This document shows positions 59,819-64,000 of a DNA stretch of 64,000 nucleotides, piece by piece (positions within the stretch are counted from its first letter, which is position 1; every line of letters begins with the position of its first letter). Below the pieces are notes generated by a model. The model worked only from the letters and a program-made list of their open reading frames with translations, was not told where the DNA came from and ran no database searches. Source of the stretch: Nyssa sinensis (lineage: Eukaryota; Streptophyta; Magnoliopsida; Cornales; Nyssaceae); NCBI GenBank assembly GCA_008638375.1, contig CM018036.1:11160328-11224327 (forward strand), given 5' to 3'. The translations under genes were made by a program, and so were the position numbers.

Positions 59819-62193
59819 AAAAAAATCCCAAAAAATAACTTAAATAAAAACCAACTTTATCCCCAATTTTTTATTTTTATTTTTTTGTTTGTTTTCTTCG
59901 TGTAACTTTTCCGTCTGCTTGCTTTTTTCTTGTCATGTGAGTGGTTTGGGTTAAAATCATTAATTTGGCTTGGCCATGGGAATGGGAAATTTGAAAGTAG
60001 AACATGGGCAATAAGTTGACTCATTTTAGAAATATTCGAGAAGGGATTCTAGCTTATGTCTATGTTGTGGATTCTTTACTTTAAAGATATAAAATGCCAT
60101 GTTTTCAGTTTGACATACAAAAGCTGGAATTTAGAAATTCAGTCTCTGGACCAGATAGGATAAATGTTATGCACCATAGCATTTAGGAATCAAGGGGAAA
60201 CAAATTATCAGAACTTTTTTTTAATAATAATGCTCTTTTAGAGTCTTCTTTTATTTATTTAAGTCTTTTAAGTTTAAGAATGACTACTGTCAAAATTCCT
60301 CAAGTCGCCTAAGGAGGTGCATTATTATCAGATGGAATCAAAATTCTTTTAAGTTGTGGTTTGCAACTCCAGAGAACAGACTAAACAGAGTAAACGTGTG
60401 CCCCTTCTAGGGGAGTTAGTAACACTGTAGGGCTCTCAGGGCTATTTTGGTAGTTTTTGGTGTACATAATCACTAAAACCCCTTTGAGGCTGGCACATGT
60501 TTATGTAACTGTTGGTTAGTTTTTCTGCTTATGAAGTTCTTATCTGGAGGGTTTGCAACACAACCATTTCGTTGCAAATCCATACAAAAGAGAAACCACG
60601 GTATCTGATAACAAAAAACACAAATGTGTATTGGAAGACTTCTTAACCAACACTTAATCTTCAAAAATAAGCAGATAAAATCACCAATCTGTATAAATTT
60701 TCCTATTCCTTTCCAATTTGGAGAACTGTATAAATATGTCTTCCAATCCAATGTTTGAGGTAGTCATGCTTAAATAGCATTGCAATCACTCCAAATCCCT
60801 CTGTGAGAGTTTATTACGGCAGTAGGGTTAAAAAAAATTTCTAATACCAATCTGGTGTAGATTGAATCTTATTTACCAAAGGGGGGTTGTTTTATGAAAG
60901 CTTTACTTCACGTGTGACTTTTAAATTCGAAGTGAGTTGAAGTGATGATTTTATTATAAAAGTTTAAAAGTACAGTGAAGACGTCACTTGAAGTGACACT
61001 TTCATAAAACAATCCTATTTTGGTAAATAACATCGAAATAACCCCTGTTTTGGTAATAAAGGCTCAAAACAACCCCAAAATGATTAAAAAATTCCCCCCT
61101 TGACAATCATATAGATTCATGGTATGGAAAATCCTGTTCAGATGTGTTCTACTCTCACAATGCAAACTTGGGTTGAGGAATAACTTCTTCATTCTCAGTT
61201 CTCCACAAAATCTCATAAATTCATATATCATATAAGCCTATTTAATGAGGCCACAACTCAACTTTTTCAGTGCCTTCCTGTCATCCAGTCCACATGAGGC
61301 TAGACCCCAACAAGAGAGACAACTTTACATGATTTTTGCACCCTCTTTGAGATGAGATGCTCAGTTTCATCTCCTGCAAGCTTGGCATGGAAAAGCATAA
61401 TTCCACCAGAGATTGTGACTGCCAGCATTCTAGCTTAGGTGTAGATTGGCATCTCGAACATGCAGGGGAAAGTCCAAGTAGAGACATGGGGTAGGTTGGG
61501 CAACGTGGAGGGCTACTCTCATTGTGTAATTCATGGCACTTTTTTTTTTTTGGGGTGAGGGGGGGGAGATTGGCATGAAATTTGTCATACATTTGTTGGT
61601 TGGAGTTAGTATTTAAAGAAATGTATCATTAGTCAAAAATAAGAATTAACAGACATTCGACTGTTTCCCCAATTATGTAAACCGAGTTTAGAGGCATTTC
61701 CAGATTAATTTGATCTCCTGTATGGATTTAAGTCTGATGTTTTATTATTTCTATATTTTCAGGTTGTTCTGGCAGCTCAGTTGATCTGTTGGACGGGACA
61801 GTTCATAGGCCACGGTGTGTTTGAGGTAAACTTATTCTGCCATTTGGAGAACATGATTCATTGCCTCCATGTTCTTATTAGATAATACATCTAGTTCATT
61901 ATATTTTGTAGAAACGAGCACCGGCTCTTTTGGACAATCTCGTTCAAGCGTTCCTAATGGCTCCTTTCTTTGTATTGCTTGAAGTAAGTTTTTGTAATCC
62001 TCTTACAAATTTGAGAATGATGTCTCTTGAGTTGAAGATTAAGTTGCATATGCTGTCATCGTTTTTTATTTTGCAGGCTCTTCAATCACTCTTTGGATAT
62101 GAACCATATCCAGGGTTTCATGCTAGCGTGAAAGCAAAGATAGATGCTGAAATAAAGGAATGGCAGGACAAGAAACAGAAGAAAATCTCGTAG
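57219..62193 (+). CDS. MPO1-like (DUF962) membrane protein, 2-hydroxy fatty acid dioxygenase family
   Basis: Exons: 57219-57575, 61763-61825, 61912-61983 and 62077-62193; 609 nt, 202 residues, the normal family length. Residues 10-35 hold the family motif FAFYGAYHSNPVNIFIHTLF, with His20 and His29. Several membrane segments follow (FVWPIFFTSLVLFFF; VNFGFFFALIYALFYICL; LAALLCFICWVS). Exon 2 carries TGQFIGHGVFEKRAPAL, with His136. The tail YEPYPGFHASVKAKIDAEIK ends in a Lys-rich KKQKKIS, which could serve ER retention. Yeast MPO1 (YGL010w) is an ER Fe(II)-dependent dioxygenase that shortens 2-hydroxy fatty acids during phytosphingosine breakdown; the conserved His residues are thought to bind iron. 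The same role in plants is inferred. The second ATG, three codons on, is also possible. Confidence 0.9.
57995..58312. repeat. Dispersed MITE-like repeat, copy 2 (in MPO1-like intron 1)
   Basis: GACGGAAACAGGG to CTCCCACCCTTGGTTGTGG, with GGTCAAAATTTTAGG, CTAATTTGAAAAATGTCAAA, TTTTACATGTATAAAAAATA and GGGCTGTAGCCCGGCC. The order and wording match 33625-33943. Confidence 0.65.
58315..58450 (-). repeat. tRNA-related SINE head, minus strand (in MPO1-like intron 1)
   Basis: On the minus strand an A-box-like TGGCCCAGTAGC (58436-58425) is followed about 30 bases on by a B-box GGTTCAAGTCC (58394-58384), the spacing of a tRNA promoter. After it comes AAATTTAATACC-like sequence with no tRNA fold. It probably belongs to a plant SINE that is truncated or old. 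Confidence 0.5.
58490..58955. repeat. MITE-like element with TTTGGA ends in MPO1-like intron 1
   Basis: Starts GGTTCGTTTGGAGAAGTAGG and ends TTCCTTCCATCCAAACATAG, an imperfect inverted terminal match. The interior is GGAAAGG-rich on the left and CCTTTCC-rich on the right, so it can fold back. It is similar in style to the repeat at 36.6-37.4 kb. Confidence 0.55.
59787..59825. repeat. Poly(C)22-poly(A)17 run in MPO1-like intron 1
   Basis: Twenty-two C's are followed directly by seventeen A's. Long poly(C) is rare in this AT-rich DNA; exact lengths may be affected by sequencing or assembly. Confidence 0.85.
60869..61030. repeat. MITE with TTATTTACC terminal inverted repeats
   Basis: 162 bases. 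The left end TTATTTACCAAAGGGGGGTT continues GTTTTATGAAAGCTTTACTT. The right end is the reverse complement with few changes (GACACTTTCATAAAACAATC, then CTATTTTGGTAAATAA). A second inner inverted pair, CTTCACGTGTGAC and GTCACTTGAAG, adds to the fold-back. Lies in the first intron of the MPO1-like gene. Confidence 0.75.
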
Positions 62194-62367
62194 TCCGATC
62201 CAGTTCATGTTTAAATGATCTTATTTTCAGTTAACTTTCTGTAAGCAAAGAGACGATTAAAGTAGCTTGGAACTCATCAAATGATGTACACATTTGATAT
62301 AAAGCTATGTATAAGATCCGCCAGACTGCTAAACCAGAGCTTTTGAATCATCTCAATATAACTAATG

Positions 62368-63975
62368 TTAGTGTGGAAGTTCGTATAAAATCAAAGCTGT
62401 GTTTGCAGTTTTTATTGCTCCATTTCGGGCATTGTTGCTCCATCCTAACCTCGTACTGGGATGAATACCAATGAAACTATTACCAGGCTTTGGTTTCTGA
62501 ACTCCCCTGCTCCTCATTGATTCTCTCTCTCTCGCCATGTCATTCCACTGGCCCGCACTTGCATACATGTTTGAGAGTAGAACATAATCACTGCTATGAT
62601 CGGGTTCTAAATCCAAAAGATGCCTTCTCACCAGCTTCCCCAGTTCAACATTACCATGCAACCGGCATGCGGCCAGCAAAGTCCTCCATGTGACAGCATT
62701 GCAGTCCATTGGCATGCTCCTTATCAACTGATAAGCATCCTCTACAAACCCAGCTCTACCCAAAATATCCACCATGCAACCATAATGCTTTATAGTTGGT
62801 TGGATATGGTAGTCCTTAATCATCCTGTCAAAATACTTTCTTCCTTCTTCAACCATCCCTCCATGGCTACAAGCACATAGAACTCCTAAGAAGGTAACAC
62901 CATTTGGTGTCCCAAGCTTCATTTCTAACATTTTTGAGAAAAGATCCAATGCTTTATCTGCATGACCATGCATTGCCAACCCCATAATCATAGTATTCCA
63001 TGACACTACATTCCTCTCTGTCATCTTGTTGAATGTCCCGTATGCTTCTTCAACCGCTCCACATTTCGCGTACATGTCAATCAGTGAATTAGAGACCGAA
63101 ACAATGTCAATAAAGCTAGTTTGATTGATAAATGAATGAAGCTTCCTCCCGAACTCAAGTGCACCCAATGCAGAGCATGCTGAGAGGGTCACAACGAATG
63201 TGACCTCATCAGGTCCGATGCCACTATGCAACATTCGCGACAACAATTCAAGTGCTTCTTTGTACGTTCCACAGTTGACATGGCAATCAATGACGGTGTT
63301 ACAAGCTACCAGATCTGGTTTAGATATTTCTTCAAACAACTGACATGCAGTTTCAATATCCCTTAACATGCCATACATGTGAATGAGTGTATTCCTAACA
63401 AAGACATGACTTTCCAAACCATGCTTCAGAGTATTGCAGTGCAACTGCTTTCCCAACATAACTGATCGAAGCTGCCCACTAACCTTGAGCAAAAAAGAGA
63501 ATGTGAAGTTGTCTGCTACCTCTCCTTCGTCTTGCATTCTCTTATAGTACTCAAAAACTCTTTCCACTTGACCAGTCCTCCCAAACCCCCTAATCATTGT
63601 GTTCCAAAGAAACCCATCTGGGTTTCCAATTTTTTCAAAAACCGACACGGCATAATCCATCGAACCGCGCTCAGAAACAGCGCAAAACACAATGATTTTA
63701 CCAATGACAAACAGGTTCTGAACACAACCACTTTTGATTATGTGGGAATGAATTTGCTTCACATCTTTCATGGTGGAACAGTGCTTGAACAGAAACAGAA
63801 GAGTATGCTCTTTGGAATTAGCACTTCGATTTGGGTTTGCAGTTTTGGTTGTTAGATGTTGAAAGAGAGTGAAATTTGAGAAAGGCAAAGGAATGAGGGA
63901 CAGCTTTTTTGTGGGTTGGAAACAAAGTGAAGCAGTTAGGAATGTCTTTAGGCCGTTGAGATAGTTACTGGTCAT
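62368..63975 (-). CDS. PLS-class pentatricopeptide repeat protein with E domain
   Basis: One uninterrupted frame of 535 residues, as usual for intronless PPR genes. The N-terminus (about 50 residues, MTSNYLNGLKTFLTASLCFQ, Ser/Lys/Arg-rich) looks like a mitochondrial or plastid targeting peptide. P, L and S motifs follow in tandem, for example DGFLWNTMIRGFGRTGQVER, HVFVRNTLIHMYGMLRDIET, SVSNSLIDMYAKCGAVEEAY and NVVSWNTMIMGLAMHGHADK. The C-terminus has an E domain (VTWRTLLAACRLHGNVELGK, DLEPDHSSDYVLLSNMYASA, GQWNDMARERESMRSRGVQK, PKPGNSFIGI). After NSFIGI the usual E+/DYW sequence is absent and an unrelated 28-residue tail ends the protein. PPR proteins of this class bind organelle RNA and help C-to-U editing; an E-only protein would need a DYW partner. 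The target is unknown. It is convergent with the MPO1-like gene, 174 bases apart. Confidence 0.9.
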   Translation of the reverse strand: MTSNYLNGLKTFLTASLCFQPTKKLSLIPLPFSNFTLFQHLTTKTANPNRSANSKEHTLLFLFKHCSTMKDVKQIHSHIIKSGCVQNLFVIGKIIVFCAVSERGSMDYAVSVFEKIGNPDGFLWNTMIRGFGRTGQVERVFEYYKRMQDEGEVADNFTFSFLLKVSGQLRSVMLGKQLHCNTLKHGLESHVFVRNTLIHMYGMLRDIETACQLFEEISKPDLVACNTVIDCHVNCGTYKEALELLSRMLHSGIGPDEVTFVVTLSACSALGALEFGRKLHSFINQTSFIDIVSVSNSLIDMYAKCGAVEEAYGTFNKMTERNVVSWNTMIMGLAMHGHADKALDLFSKMLEMKLGTPNGVTFLGVLCACSHGGMVEEGRKYFDRMIKDYHIQPTIKHYGCMVDILGRAGFVEDAYQLIRSMPMDCNAVTWRTLLAACRLHGNVELGKLVRRHLLDLEPDHSSDYVLLSNMYASAGQWNDMARERESMRSRGVQKPKPGNSFIGIHPSTRLGWSNNARNGAIKTANTALILYELPH

Positions 63976-64000
63976 ACTTCCCTAACCAATAATACAACCT

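Overview
The window looks like nuclear DNA of a eudicot, probably a woody rosid. Its genes have GT-AG introns. They encode plant-only families: MIKC*-type MADS, LHCA4, alpha-expansin, ACHT thioredoxin, PLS-class PPR and plant-type MPO1/DUF962. They lie in very AT-rich sequence full of (TA)n microsatellites, small LTR elements, MITE-like repeats and SINEs. There is no sign of bacterial, organellar or viral DNA. All gene names rest on protein similarity recalled without a database search; exon borders were worked out by hand from splice sites and reading frame.

Layout. 1-12.3 kb: a broken calmodulin-like (CML45/46-type) pseudogene, then repeats (relict LTR, a perfect 62-bp palindrome, a TRIM-like element with a local tandem array). 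12.4-20 kb: an 11-coding-exon MIKC* MADS gene of the AGL30/AGL65 group (+). 20.4-21.4 kb: LHCA4 (-), tail to tail with the MADS gene. 25.1-26.0 kb: an alpha-expansin (-). 26-37.8 kb: no protein gene recognised, but a second relict LTR, a SINE with target-site duplications, a complete TRIM and MITE-like copies. 37.8-41.4 kb: a promoter-like stretch with site II (TGGGCY) and telo-box motifs, followed by a cluster of box C/D snoRNAs whose guides match 18S and 25S rRNA. 41.65-52.19 kb: a roughly 5.3-kb direct tandem duplication. The right copy holds a complete four-exon ACHT thioredoxin gene (-). The left copy keeps only exon 4 and part of exon 3, after a 1.7-kb deletion, and carries a nested copia fragment. 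53.08 kb: tRNA-Ile(AAT). 53.4-57.2 kb: a third relict LTR and AT-rich sequence. 57.2-62.2 kb: an MPO1-like (DUF962) gene (+) with a 4.2-kb first intron full of repeats. 62.4-64.0 kb: an intronless PPR gene (-), convergent with it.

The protein genes are unrelated neighbours, as expected in a plant genome; LHCA4 and ACHT are both plastid proteins but share no visible control. The least obvious content is the snoRNA cluster: two near-identical 25S guides, one intact 18S guide with two decayed relatives, and a second 18S guide, all downstream of the promoter signature typical of plant snoRNA and ribosomal-protein genes. The tandem ACHT duplication is the main structural event.
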